Below the pieces are notes generated by a model that saw only the letters and a program-made list of their open reading frames with translations, was not told the origin of the DNA and searched no databases. The position numbers and the translations under genes are program-made. 60,842 bases of DNA from Opitutales bacterium (GTDB taxonomy: Bacteria; Verrucomicrobiota; Verrucomicrobiia; Opitutales; Oceanipulchritudinaceae), in NCBI GenBank assembly GCA_020831525.1, contig JAFIGH010000020.1, positions 1-60,842 on the forward strand. The letters run 5' to 3'. Positions 37,020-45,296 of this stretch are shown here, one piece after another (position 1 is the first letter of the stretch; every line of letters starts with the position of its first letter).

Positions 37020-37703
37020 CAAACGGAGGACCGAAAAAGGGGAAAGCAGGGCAAGCGTGGAACCGGCTCGCGGCGGCGGGCACCGGAGGCGACCCGGCTC
37101 GCGCTGGTCGAAGCCGCCGTCGACCTTGTGCGCGCGTCGGGGGTGCATGCGACGACGGTGGATCAGATCTGCGCCGCGGCCGGAGCCACGAAGGGGGCGT
37201 TCTTTCATCACTTCCGTTCCAAGGAGGCCATTCTGGAGGCGGCGGTTGAACATTGGTGCCGGGGACGGGCGGAGTTGTACGGGCGTGATCTGGGAGGAGT
37301 AACCGATGATCCGCTGGAACGCCTGGACCGGATGCTCAACGGGCTGGCGGCGAGCGTGCGGGCACCGGGCGAAAGAACAGCCTGCCTCCTCGGGATGGTT
37401 GCCCAGGAGCTGGCGGGCTCCAACCACCGCGTGCGGGCACTCTGCGAACAGATGCTGCAAGGGTGGACGGACCTTGTCGCCGGTCTGCTGGCGGATGCGA
37501 AGCGCCGGCATCCGCCCGCGACCGATTTTGACGCGCACGGAATGGCGTGGTTGCTCAACAGTCTCTGGCAGGGGTCGCTGCTGGCGGCCAAGACCCGCCG
37601 TGATCCGGAACTGGTGGCGGCCAATCTCGAGCACGCGCGGCGCTACATCCTTGCCCACTTTTCCGCAACCAACCCTCAACCACCGTCTCAAAAATGCCCA
37701 TAG
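37017..37703 (+). CDS. TetR/AcrR-family transcriptional regulator
   Basis: A 228-residue repressor. A basic N-terminus is followed by the HTH domain (about 25-70: LALVEAAVDLVRASG, TTVDQICAAAGATKGAFFHH, FRSKEAILEA). The C-terminal part holds the ligand and dimer region with a TetR_C-like ERTACLLGMVAQELAG stretch. The ATG at 37017 has no Shine-Dalgarno sequence and lies inside the presumed operator, so the message might be leaderless; a TTG at 36978 is the alternative. It overlaps the DUF899 gene by 10 bases, making DUF899 and the downstream AraC gene likely targets. Confidence 0.9.
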   Translation: MQTEDRKRGKQGKRGTGSRRRAPEATRLALVEAAVDLVRASGVHATTVDQICAAAGATKGAFFHHFRSKEAILEAAVEHWCRGRAELYGRDLGGVTDDPLERLDRMLNGLAASVRAPGERTACLLGMVAQELAGSNHRVRALCEQMLQGWTDLVAGLLADAKRRHPPATDFDAHGMAWLLNSLWQGSLLAAKTRRDPELVAANLEHARRYILAHFSATNPQPPSQKCP

Positions 37704-38455
37704 CCCGTATACCCACCGAAGAAGAACTCAGGAACCACCCGGCGGTCTCGCCGGAGGTATGGCTGGCCGCCCGCCGCGAACTGCTCGCAGCGGAGAAAGA
37801 AGTCACCCGGATGAACGACCAATTGAGTGAAATGCGGCGCGCCCTGCCATGGGTGAAGGTCGAAAAGGAGTATGTTTTCGATACAACCGGGGGAAAGAAG
37901 CCCCTCGCCGGTCTCTTCGGCGGGCGGAGCCAGTTGATCGTCTATCACTTCATGTTCGGGCCGGACTGGGAGGAAGGCTGCGACGGTTGCTCCTTCTTGT
38001 CCGACCATTTCGACGGGGCGAATCTCCACCTGCCCCACCACGACGTGACCCTGCTGGCGGTCTCCCGGGCACCGCTGGCGGAGATTCGGAAGTTCAAGCA
38101 AAGGATGGGCTGGCGCTTCGAGTGGGTTTCCTCGTACGACAGCGATTTCAATTACGACTTCCATGCATCCACGCCTCCGGGCGTAAAGAAAGTTCTCTAC
38201 AATTTCGAGGAAATCGACGCCGCCGATGCCGGTGAAGAGCACCATGGCATCAGTGTCTTGTATAAGAGTGAAAACGGAGAGATTTTCCACACCTACTCGG
38301 CCTACGCCCGCGGGGTCGACATTTTGTGCGGCACCCACAACCTGCTCGACCTGACGCCGAAAGGACGCAACGAGCGGAGCACCATGGATTGGGTGCGGCT
38401 CCACGACCAATATGAACAACCGGAAGCCGGCGGAGAGTCCTGCTGTTCAACATGA
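37694..38455 (+). CDS. DUF899 thioredoxin-like protein
   Basis: A 253-residue member of DUF899, thioredoxin-fold proteins of unknown reaction. The start LAARRELLAAEKEVTRMNDQ and the YHFMFGPDWEEGCDGCSFLS segment, with a CDGC pair, are the family core; a YARGVDILCGTHNLLDLTPK motif follows, and the C-terminus ends in CCST. It is commonly found next to small TetR or AraC regulators, as here. The gene overlaps the TetR gene at its start and the AraC gene at its stop. Confidence 0.85.
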   Translation: MPIARIPTEEELRNHPAVSPEVWLAARRELLAAEKEVTRMNDQLSEMRRALPWVKVEKEYVFDTTGGKKPLAGLFGGRSQLIVYHFMFGPDWEEGCDGCSFLSDHFDGANLHLPHHDVTLLAVSRAPLAEIRKFKQRMGWRFEWVSSYDSDFNYDFHASTPPGVKKVLYNFEEIDAADAGEEHHGISVLYKSENGEIFHTYSAYARGVDILCGTHNLLDLTPKGRNERSTMDWVRLHDQYEQPEAGGESCCST

Positions 38456-39327
38456 ACCTCCGGAATCATCCAAGGCATCGCCCCGTCCAACCATGGATAG
38501 GGACATCGAAGGCCCAGCCGCCGGTAAAGGAGGACCTGCAATATCGCGAGTTCGCACCGCCAACCGGAGTAGAGGACATTCTTCTCGTGGTTTGGACCCT
38601 TACCGGCCAAAGTGCCGGCGCTGCCCCTTTCTCCTACCATGTCGTTCCCGACGGCTGCTCGGATTTGATCTTCGACCACGAGTCCGGGGAAGGGTTCATC
38701 TTCGGCACCGCCTCCAACGCCAAAACGGTTGAGATGAGCGGCCGGGTGTCCATTGTCGGCGTGAGGTTGCAGCCGCACCTGCTCCCAGCCTTCACTGGAA
38801 TTCCGGCTTGCGCCGTGCGGAATAGCGAACCGTCGTTCGACGAGGTCTCCATGGACGCTATGAATGACCTTTTCGCGCGTCACACCGCCGCGGAAAACGA
38901 TCGCTTCGATGTCCCCGAAGCAAACGCCCTGGCCCATGCCGTTGCAGCGAGACTCCGCCCGGAACGAATCAATCCGCGCGCCCAATGGTTGATCTCCGCC
39001 CTCCTGCACGGCGGTGGATCGGTGGACTGCGCGGCGCGGGCCACCGGCTTCTCCGTCCGTCAATTGCAGCGCATCGCTCAACGCGAGCTGGGTCTCTCCC
39101 CGAAACGGATGGGCCGCATCCTGCGGCTCCACCAAGCCTTTCCACAGGTGCTGGGCAGCAACGAAAGCCATGCCCTCATCGCCGCCGACCACGGTTACGC
39201 GGATCAAGCGCACATGATCCGCGAGTTCACCTCCCTTACCGGATACTCCCCCGGGTTCTGGCACTCCCGAAGAATGTCCGATTTATCCAATCCTAACGAA
39301 GCGGGAAAAGGTAATGTCTTTCCGTGA
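38452..39327 (+). CDS. AraC-family regulator with DUF6597-like N-terminus
   Basis: A 291-residue transcription factor. The N-terminal domain (about 25-140) with YHVVPDGCSDLIFD and SIVGVRLQPHLLPAFTG is the pattern of the DUF6597/AraC group. The C-terminal pair of HTH motifs includes SVDCAARATGFSVRQLQRIA and ALIAADHGYADQAHMIREFT, followed by GYSPGFW. Translation is coupled to the DUF899 gene (ATGA). The inducer is unknown; the VOC gene 54 bases downstream is a plausible target. Confidence 0.85.
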   Translation: MNLRNHPRHRPVQPWIGTSKAQPPVKEDLQYREFAPPTGVEDILLVVWTLTGQSAGAAPFSYHVVPDGCSDLIFDHESGEGFIFGTASNAKTVEMSGRVSIVGVRLQPHLLPAFTGIPACAVRNSEPSFDEVSMDAMNDLFARHTAAENDRFDVPEANALAHAVAARLRPERINPRAQWLISALLHGGGSVDCAARATGFSVRQLQRIAQRELGLSPKRMGRILRLHQAFPQVLGSNESHALIAADHGYADQAHMIREFTSLTGYSPGFWHSRRMSDLSNPNEAGKGNVFP

Positions 39328-39380
39328 AATCAATCAGCAAGATTTCCAAACACAAAATACCCAAACAAAACGAAAATACC

Positions 39381-39827
39381 ATGAACAAAGTAAACCCCAT
39401 TCCCAAAGGTTATCACAACGTCACTCCCTACCTGACCGTGCGTAGCGCCGACAAGTTGATTGAATTCCTCAAAGAGGTGTTCGATGCCGAACTGGTGGAG
39501 CGCCATGACCAACCCGACGGAAAAATCATGCACGCGGAAGTCCGTATCGGCGATTCCATGCTGATGATCAGCGAGGCCTGCGAACAGATGGGCGCGATGC
39601 CTTCACATCTGTACTTCTATGTCGAGGACACCGACAGCACGTACCGGAAAGCCTTGGCTGCCGGATCGGAAACCGTCATGGCGCCGGAGAATCAGTTCTG
39701 GGGCGACCGCATGGGCGGGGTGAAGGACCCATGGGGCAACCTTCTTTGGATCGGCACGCATTTCGAGGACGTTTCAAAGGAAGACTTGGAGAAACGCGCC
39801 GCCGCTTTCGCTGCTTCGATGAAGTAA
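39381..39827 (+). CDS. VOC-family (PhnB/glyoxalase-like) protein
   Basis: A 148-residue protein of the vicinal-oxygen-chelate fold, with paired beta-alpha-beta-beta-beta units: VTPYLTVRSADKLIEFLKEV, IMHAEVRIGDSMLMIS, HLYFYVEDTDSTYRKALAAG and MGGVKDPWGNLLWIGTH. It fits the PhnB-like subgroup. Such proteins bind or modify small hydrophobic toxins or antibiotics, but the substrate is unknown. The ATG at 39381 precedes the fold; a GTG at 39324 would add 19 Lys/Ser/Asn-rich residues. Confidence 0.85.
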   Translation: MNKVNPIPKGYHNVTPYLTVRSADKLIEFLKEVFDAELVERHDQPDGKIMHAEVRIGDSMLMISEACEQMGAMPSHLYFYVEDTDSTYRKALAAGSETVMAPENQFWGDRMGGVKDPWGNLLWIGTHFEDVSKEDLEKRAAAFAASMK

Positions 39828-39912
39828 CCGGACGTTTGAGATTCGGCAACCTTTATTGTAAGTCGCCTAAGCACAACCGACACATCGACCCCGTCGTACA
39901 AAAACACTGAAG

Positions 39913-40263
39913 ATGCCCAGGAATCATATATTTGAGATGGCCTTTGCAAAGGTTTATCCGCTATATGTCAAGAAGGCGGAAAACAAGAATCGCACCAAAG
40001 AGGAAGTGGATAAGATTATTTGCTGGTTGACGGGCTACAATCAGTCTGAATTGCAGCAACAGATCGAACGCGGAAACGATCTTAAAACCTTCTTTGCGCA
40101 GGCACCCGAAATCAATCCAAATAGCTCGCTTATCAAAGGCGTAGTGTGCGGCGTCCGTGTAGAAGAAATCGAGGATCCTCTCATGCAGAAGATCCGTTAT
40201 CTGGACAAGCTCATTGATGAGCTGGCGAAAGGAAAGGATTTGGAGAAGATCCTTCGGGAGTGA
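39913..40263 (+). CDS. DUF2200 family protein, low GC
   Basis: A 116-residue protein matching DUF2200: [60 protein letters not shown] and [19 protein letters not shown]. The fold and function are unknown. Its GC content is near 46% by eye, much below the neighbours, and AT-ending codons (AAG/AAT/ATT) are frequent, which points to recent transfer from a lower-GC donor. It stands between two VOC genes. Confidence 0.85.
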   Translation: MPRNHIFEMAFAKVYPLYVKKAENKNRTKEEVDKIICWLTGYNQSELQQQIERGNDLKTFFAQAPEINPNSSLIKGVVCGVRVEEIEDPLMQKIRYLDKLIDELAKGKDLEKILRE

Positions 40264-40376
40264 TTCCGGCAGCGTGCTGATCACCCGCTATACGCGCGCC
40301 GGCGAGGTGCGCGCCGGAGCGTTCGAACCCATTGAATCGAAAAAGTAAAACAACTACCCATACAAAAGACAAATCC

Positions 40377-40850
40377 ATGAAACCCATCACCCCCTGTCTC
40401 TGGTTCGCAGGCGACGCCGAGGAAGCTGCGAACTTCTATGTCTCCCTGGTGCCGAACTCCCGCATCGACACCGTTTTCCGCTCCCCTGCGGATACCCCGA
40501 GCGGGGCCGCCGGCACCGTGCTCACCGTCGAGTTCACCCTCAACGGCAGCCCCTTTCTCGCCTTGAACGGCGACGAAAAGGCGGAGTACAACCACGCCGT
40601 GTCCTTCCAGATCCATACCCGCGACCAAGCCGAAACCGACCGCGTGTGGGCGGCCATCCTCGACAACGGCGGCAAGGAAATCCAATGCGGCTGGATCACC
40701 GACCGCTGGGGCCTCTCCTGGCAGATCGTTCCGGAACGCCTCACCGAACTGATAAAGGATCCCGATTCCGACCGCGCGCGCCGCGCCATGGAAGCGATGA
40801 TGACCATGGTCAAAATCGACGTGTCCGCACTGGAGAAAGCCGCAAAATGA
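40377..40850 (+). CDS. VOC-family PhnB-like protein (3-demethylubiquinone-type fold)
   Basis: A 157-residue VOC protein. MKPITPCLWFAGDAEEAANF, FYVSLVPNSRIDTVFR, GSPFLALNGDEKAEYNHAVS and GWITDRWGLSWQIVPERLTE are characteristic of the subgroup that public databases label 3-demethylubiquinone-9 3-methyltransferase domain; methyltransferase activity is not expected. The ATG at 40377 is the family start. The last 12 residues lie beyond the fold. Confidence 0.85.
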   Translation: MKPITPCLWFAGDAEEAANFYVSLVPNSRIDTVFRSPADTPSGAAGTVLTVEFTLNGSPFLALNGDEKAEYNHAVSFQIHTRDQAETDRVWAAILDNGGKEIQCGWITDRWGLSWQIVPERLTELIKDPDSDRARRAMEAMMTMVKIDVSALEKAAK

Positions 40851-41019
40851 GCCGTCCCCCGTTCCATCCACTCCATGCCGTCAGTCCGAATGGTGCGGTT
40901 GCGCCCGTACACGGTTCGGGCGAAGCCCGCCATGGACTGCGGTGATCCTTCACCGCCTTCGCCCCCTGCCGCGGTGTTGCATCTGCAACGACCGAAGTTC
41001 CGCGCAAACATGAGCCATC

Positions 41020-41499
41020 GTGACCGCCTCACCAACACCACATATCCGCCAACTCACTACGGCTGACACCAGCCTCATGGAGTCGATGCTCGATATGTTC
41101 GCGGAGGCCTTCCGCGAGCCGGAAACCTATCGTGCAAAAAGGCCGAATCAGGCTTACCTTACGCAACTGCTCGCCCGGGACCACTTTATCGCCCTAGCGG
41201 CCGTCAAGAGCGAAACGGTGGTCGGCGGGCTCGCCGCTTACGAACTCCCGAAATTCGAGCAGGCCCGCAGCGAGATCTACATCTACGACCTCGCCGTGGC
41301 CGCTTCTCACCGCCGCCAGGGCATCGCCACCGCCTTGATCCACGAACTCCAGCACATCGCCGCAGATCGCGGCGCATGGGTGCTCTTCATTCAGGCTGAC
41401 CGGGGTGACGCCCCGGCCACCGCCCTCTACGAAAAACTCGGGACCCGCGAAGAAGTGCTGCACTTCGACATTCCGGTGGCGCCCAAACCCAGACCTTAA
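41020..41499 (+). CDS. AAC(3)-I-like aminoglycoside acetyltransferase (GNAT)
   Basis: A 159-residue GCN5-related acetyltransferase. From memory, it follows the AAC(3)-I aminoglycoside 3-N-acetyltransferases closely in its core: [54 protein letters not shown] (the acetyl-CoA pyrophosphate loop), [20 protein letters not shown] and [15 protein letters not shown](3)-I enzymes inactivate gentamicin and fortimicin using acetyl-CoA and are best known from integron cassettes. The GTG at 41020 places the N-terminus correctly, but no clear Shine-Dalgarno is visible. Activity on a given drug is not proven by sequence. Confidence 0.8.
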   Translation: MTASPTPHIRQLTTADTSLMESMLDMFAEAFREPETYRAKRPNQAYLTQLLARDHFIALAAVKSETVVGGLAAYELPKFEQARSEIYIYDLAVAASHRRQGIATALIHELQHIAADRGAWVLFIQADRGDAPATALYEKLGTREEVLHFDIPVAPKPRP

Positions 41500-41535
41500 A
41501 ACCAACCAATCCGTCACCAACCAACACCCGTCACA

Positions 41536-42051
41536 ATGATGACCAAAGTCCTCAACCTCTTCGCCATCGTTGCAATCGCCCTGAACCTTGCCGGTTGCGG
41601 CGGCAACGACCCCGCTTCTACCGAGTCCGCGGCCAACGACGCTCCGCCGCCGGCGGATCAATCCGAAGGCGTAGTCCGGGCGGACACCGGGCGCATCGCC
41701 GCCGAACTGATCGCCACCCCCGGCAAAATCCAACCGGATGGACGGGTCCGGATTAATGTCGTCAACCACGGAGCCAGGGCTCTGGAGTTCGGGCGATCCT
41801 TCACCGTTGAAAAGTGGGACGGTGAGTCCTGGGTGGAAACAAGAGAATCCCTCAACGCCATGTGGACGATGGACCTTCTCTTCGTGGAACCCGGCACCAC
41901 CGGCGAGGAACAGACATGGCCCTTTCTGCCCGGCCAACGACCGGATCCCGGTTGGTACCGCATTTCCCAAAGGGTTTCAGCAGATCCTCCCGACCCCGAC
42001 GGGAACCCAATCTCGCTGACGATCCGCACCCGCGTCGAAGTCCGGGAATGA
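41536..42051 (+). CDS. Lipoprotein with bacterial Ig-like (Big_14-type) domain
   Basis: A 171-residue lipoprotein: the signal sequence ends in a lipobox LAGC (Cys21), followed by a Ser/Ala/Asn/Pro-rich linker. The mature domain contains RINVVNHGARALEFGRSFTV, then EKWDGESWVE and a closing WYRISQRVSA, a pattern I associate with the Big_14 Ig-like family of envelope and Firmicutes proteins. The role is unknown. The leader just ahead of the ATG holds two imperfect copies of ACCAACCAA...CGTC. Confidence 0.7.
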   Translation: MMTKVLNLFAIVAIALNLAGCGGNDPASTESAANDAPPPADQSEGVVRADTGRIAAELIATPGKIQPDGRVRINVVNHGARALEFGRSFTVEKWDGESWVETRESLNAMWTMDLLFVEPGTTGEEQTWPFLPGQRPDPGWYRISQRVSADPPDPDGNPISLTIRTRVEVRE

Positions 42052-42346
42052 ATCCATCACTTTTGGCGAAGGCGACGAGATCGACTGGCTGGAGTATGAC
42101 CTCGCGGGCCAGACCCTCGCGCTCGCCAAAGCCTCCGACTTATGGCAACCCAATCCCAATGGCGGCGGCGCATGCCTTGAACTCCACGACCTCGACGCGG
42201 CGGTCGCCAACCTCAAGTCCAAGGACGTTAAGGTCGTCATGGACATTCAGGAATTCCCCTACTGCCGCATGGCCCTCATCGCCGACCCCGACGGCAACAC
42301 CCTCGCCCTCCACCAGCGCAAGGCCAACCATCCGGAAGGGACGTGA
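42050..42346 (+). pseudogene. VOC-family protein remnant lacking its N-terminus
   Basis: A 98-codon open frame that overlaps the lipoprotein stop and reads EIDWLEYDLAGQTLALAKAS, GACLELHDLDAAVANLKSKD and CRMALIADPDGNTLALHQRK, a clear VOC C-terminal half plus the end of the first half. No ATG, GTG or TTG exists before the fold; about 25-30 N-terminal residues, including the first beta strand, are gone. It is best read as a gene truncated when the lipoprotein gene was joined to its 5' side. Confidence 0.7.
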
Positions 42347-42380
42347 AAAACCCGCAAAACACCTCCAGCCCAGCCTTGGA

Positions 42381-43076
42381 ATGCCACCCCTTGGTTCCGA
42401 AGCATTGATCCAATTGGACCACGCCCTCAAGGCGGCGGCTGATCCGGCGCACCGGGCGACAGTGCGGGATCACTTCGGCTCCAATGTGGAGCGGTTTTAC
42501 GGCGCGAGGATTCCGCGGATCCGGCAGATCACTGAGTCCTCAGTCCCGGGGAGGGAACTGTCGCTTGCGCAACGATGGAAATATTGCGACGAGCTGGCCG
42601 CCACGGGTACTTTCGAACACAAAATCGCGGCCTTCCACCTCGCCTCGCTGGCGCGAAGGGAGTGGACGGGAACCGAAATGCCGCGCTTTGCCCGCTGGCT
42701 GCACCGGTCCGTCGATGATTGGATGGACACCGACGATCTCTGCATCCGCGTGATCGGGGAGTTTTTTCTTCGCTTCCCGGAGCAGGCGGCCGCCTCGTTC
42801 GAGTGGAGCAAGATGCCGGGCACTTGGTCGCGCCGGGGCGCAGCGGTTGCGCTGATCCCCAGTGCCCGCAAGGGCGGGCTGTGGGATCTTGCGCACGCCG
42901 TCTGCAACAAGCTCATGAACGATCCCGAGCCGCTGGTCGCAAAAGCCTGCGGTTGGCTGCTCAAGGTGTCCTCACGTCCACACCCGGAACGAGTCCGCCA
43001 GTTCGTAGAGCAGGCCGGGAACCGCATGTCGCCTCTTGTGCGCCGTATCGCTACAGAAAAACTATGCGCACCATGA
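42381..43076 (+). CDS. DNA alkylation repair protein (AlkD-like HEAT repeat)
   Basis: A 231-residue all-helical protein of the AlkD family, DNA glycosylases that remove 3- and 7-alkylpurines without base flipping. HEAT-like helices are visible: LIQLDHALKAAADPAHRATV, PRIRQITESSVPGRE, RFARWLHRSVDDWMDTDDLC, SRRGAAVALIPSARKG and MNDPEPLVAKACGWLLK; the WMDTDDLC acidic segment and GTWSRRGAAVA correspond to AlkD active-site positions. The ATG at 42381 gives the usual length. The stop overlaps the next gene (ATGA). Confidence 0.8.
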   Translation: MPPLGSEALIQLDHALKAAADPAHRATVRDHFGSNVERFYGARIPRIRQITESSVPGRELSLAQRWKYCDELAATGTFEHKIAAFHLASLARREWTGTEMPRFARWLHRSVDDWMDTDDLCIRVIGEFFLRFPEQAAASFEWSKMPGTWSRRGAAVALIPSARKGGLWDLAHAVCNKLMNDPEPLVAKACGWLLKVSSRPHPERVRQFVEQAGNRMSPLVRRIATEKLCAP

Positions 43077-43948
43077 ATTACCAAACCCTCACTCCGGCTC
43101 CGGCGCTGTCGGCGGCGGTGGAATCGATCTGGATCTACTCCGGCTACCGTCCGCCCCATCTCCTCGAGCGGGTGCTGCCTTCGGGGACCGTGGAGATGAT
43201 CGTGCAGTTGGAAGGTTCGCCGTTCCGTTGTTACGACCCGGTATCTTTTGCCCTCAAGCAGGTCATGCACGGACCGCTGATCGTCGGTGCCCGCACCGAA
43301 GTCCAGGTCATCGACACTGAACAACAGCTCGATGTGATGGGCGTTCATTTCAAGCCGGGCGGAATCAGAAGCCTCTTTGCCATGCCGGCAAACGAGTTCT
43401 CCGGCATGGATGTCCCCGTGGATGCCGTCTGGAACGGGTTCGGCGAGGAGATCGCGGTGCGGCTGTCGCAAGCCCCGTCGCCAGTCCGCAAGCTGAAGGA
43501 AATGGAGCGCATGCTCCTAAGCCGGCTTGACGCCGCCCGTCAGCCACACCCCGCCGTTCCCGCGGCACTCCACCGGATCGAGCAGGCGGAAGTGCCGATT
43601 TCCGTCGGCGCTCTAGCCGAGGATCTCGGGCTCAGCTTCCGTCGATTTATCGAGGTTTTCACCTCCCATGTCGGACTCACCCCGAAATCGTATTCCCGTA
43701 TCCGGCGCTTTCAACGGGCGCTCCGCATCATCCACAACCGTCGGCAGCGATCATGGGCCGATCTCGCTTTCGATTGCGGATGGTGTGACCAAGCCCATAT
43801 GATCCGGGATTTCAAAACCTTCTCAGGCCTGACTCCGCGGGAATACGAGTCGCTGAACGTTGAGTTTATGTTGCATGTGCCGGTAGAGGAGAGGGGTCAA
43901 ATTTGTCCAATACCACACGCCCAATCCATGGTAGGATTGCCCCGATGA
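43073..43948 (+). CDS. AraC-family regulator, second copy in the island
   Basis: A 291-residue regulator with the DUF6597-like N-terminus (LSAAVESIWIYSGYRPP, VLPSGTVEMIVQLEG, VMGVHFKPGGIRSLFAMPAN) and a C-terminal AraC pair of HTH motifs (ISVGALAEDLGLSFRRFIEV, then WADLAFDCGWCDQAHMIRDF and GLTPREYES). It is related in layout, not in close sequence, to the AraC protein at 38.5 kb. It overlaps AlkD by ATGA at the start and the VOC gene by ATGA at the stop. Its last 20 residues are outside the HTH fold. Confidence 0.85.
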   Translation: MNYQTLTPAPALSAAVESIWIYSGYRPPHLLERVLPSGTVEMIVQLEGSPFRCYDPVSFALKQVMHGPLIVGARTEVQVIDTEQQLDVMGVHFKPGGIRSLFAMPANEFSGMDVPVDAVWNGFGEEIAVRLSQAPSPVRKLKEMERMLLSRLDAARQPHPAVPAALHRIEQAEVPISVGALAEDLGLSFRRFIEVFTSHVGLTPKSYSRIRRFQRALRIIHNRRQRSWADLAFDCGWCDQAHMIRDFKTFSGLTPREYESLNVEFMLHVPVEERGQICPIPHAQSMVGLPR

Positions 43949-44337
43949 ATCACCCGACTTACAAACCCGAAAGCTACAACTCCGTCTCGCCTTACCTCGT
44001 TGTCACCGACGCGGCGGCGACGATCCGATTCCTTGAATCGGTCTTTGGCGCGACCGAAATCCGCCGCTTTCCCGCAGCCGACGGAAACGGCATCATGCAT
44101 GCCGAAGTCCGCCTTGATGATACGGTAATCATGCTCGGCGATTGCGCCGAAGGATGGCCCGCCACTCCCTCGCACGTTCATGTGTATGTGCCCGATGTGG
44201 ATGCCACCTTCCGCAAGGCCCTTGAGCACGGGGCAACCCCGCTGCAGGAGCCGGTGAGGAAGGACGATGACGACAAGCGGGGCGGATTCAAAGACGCCTC
44301 GGGGACGAGCTGGTGGATCGGAACCAAAGAAATCTAA
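43945..44337 (+). CDS. VOC-family (PhnB-like) protein
   Basis: A 130-residue VOC protein: NSVSPYLVVTDAAATIRFLE, IMHAEVRLDDTVIMLGDCAE, HVHVYVPDVDATFRKALEHG and GGFKDASGTSWWIGTKEI. It parallels the protein at 39.4 kb in its motifs and could be a distant paralogue. It is coupled to the preceding AraC gene, its likely regulator, and lies 5 bases before the NmrA-like reductase. The substrate is unknown. Confidence 0.85.
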   Translation: MNHPTYKPESYNSVSPYLVVTDAAATIRFLESVFGATEIRRFPAADGNGIMHAEVRLDDTVIMLGDCAEGWPATPSHVHVYVPDVDATFRKALEHGATPLQEPVRKDDDDKRGGFKDASGTSWWIGTKEI

Positions 44338-44342
44338 ACGCC

Positions 44343-45209
44343 ATGATCGCCCTCACCACACCCACTGGAAACATCGGTTCGAAGGTGCTCCGCCTTCTCG
44401 CGAAGTCCACCGACCAGCCGATCCGCGTTTTGGCCCGTCATCCCGACAAGATTCCGGCGCCGCTCCGGGCGCGGGTGCAGGTCGTGGAGGGATCCATGGA
44501 GGATCCCGGCGCCCTTCGCCGATTGCTTGACCAAGCTGACGCGCTCTTCTGGTGCCAGCCGGACCCGGCGGGCGCAGATGATTATATCGGTGCCTACGAA
44601 GCTCTTGCGCAACTGGGTGCCGAGGCCATCCGGTCCACCGGCGTGGCGCGTGTGGTGGCCGTCTCTGCGACGGGCGAACCGGGCGATGTACCGGCCGGTC
44701 CCATCACGGGCCTCCACCGGATGGAGTCGATTCTTTCCCGCACCGATGCCTCCGTCCGCTTTCTGCGCTGCGGTTCATTCTACGAAAACCTGCTCTGGCA
44801 GTGGGAGCCCATCACCAAGGAAGGGTTTTTCACCGATCCGGTTTCCGGGGATGTGCCCGGTCCGCAGGTAGCCTCAGCCGATATCGCCCGGGTCGCGGCG
44901 GATTGGCTGCGAAGCGCCAACTGGGACGGGCGGGAATCCATTGCCCTGGTGGGCCCGGAAGACCTGACCTACGATGAAATGGCGTCGATGTTGTCCGCGT
45001 CATTGGGCAAGCCGGTACGCTTCCAGGCATCACCGCCGCAGGCCTACGTCACTGCCCTCCAGTCCGTCGGACACAGCGAACGTGCCGCCCAAGGGCTGGT
45101 CGATATGTTTGCCTATCTGACCAACCACTACCGGTCCCCCGCCGACGCCGACCGCAGCCTCACGCCCACATCGTTTTCCGATTGGCTGGAAAGCCAACCC
45201 TGGAGATAA
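44343..45209 (+). CDS. NmrA-like NAD(P)-binding reductase (atypical SDR)
   Basis: A 288-residue protein of the NmrA/azoreductase-like SDR group. The N-terminal nucleotide motif is TTPTGNIGSKVLRLLAKST (GxxG form TGNIGS), followed by PIRVLARHP at the NADP phosphate position, RVVAVSATGEPGDVPA, LHRMESILSRTDASVRFLRC and IALVGPEDLTYDEMASMLSA. It lacks the YxxxK of classical SDRs, as is normal for this group. It starts 5 bases after the VOC gene and probably ends the AlkD-AraC-VOC-NmrA operon. Confidence 0.85.
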   Translation: MIALTTPTGNIGSKVLRLLAKSTDQPIRVLARHPDKIPAPLRARVQVVEGSMEDPGALRRLLDQADALFWCQPDPAGADDYIGAYEALAQLGAEAIRSTGVARVVAVSATGEPGDVPAGPITGLHRMESILSRTDASVRFLRCGSFYENLLWQWEPITKEGFFTDPVSGDVPGPQVASADIARVAADWLRSANWDGRESIALVGPEDLTYDEMASMLSASLGKPVRFQASPPQAYVTALQSVGHSERAAQGLVDMFAYLTNHYRSPADADRSLTPTSFSDWLESQPWR

Positions 45210-45296
45210 GAGGATCTGGCTCGTCCCGCGTTCTCCAGCGGATTCATTTGCATCCACTCCGCGCCTGAAGTTTCTCTCGAAGCGTCGCAGCAATGC

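Noticed and set aside
40310-40340. GTTCGAACCC as a T-loop of a tRNA
   Set aside because: No cloverleaf partner stems flank it.
40847-40945. 32-codon frame overlapping the stop of the second VOC gene
   Set aside because: Pro/His/Gly-rich, no family, no ribosome-binding signal; likely chance.
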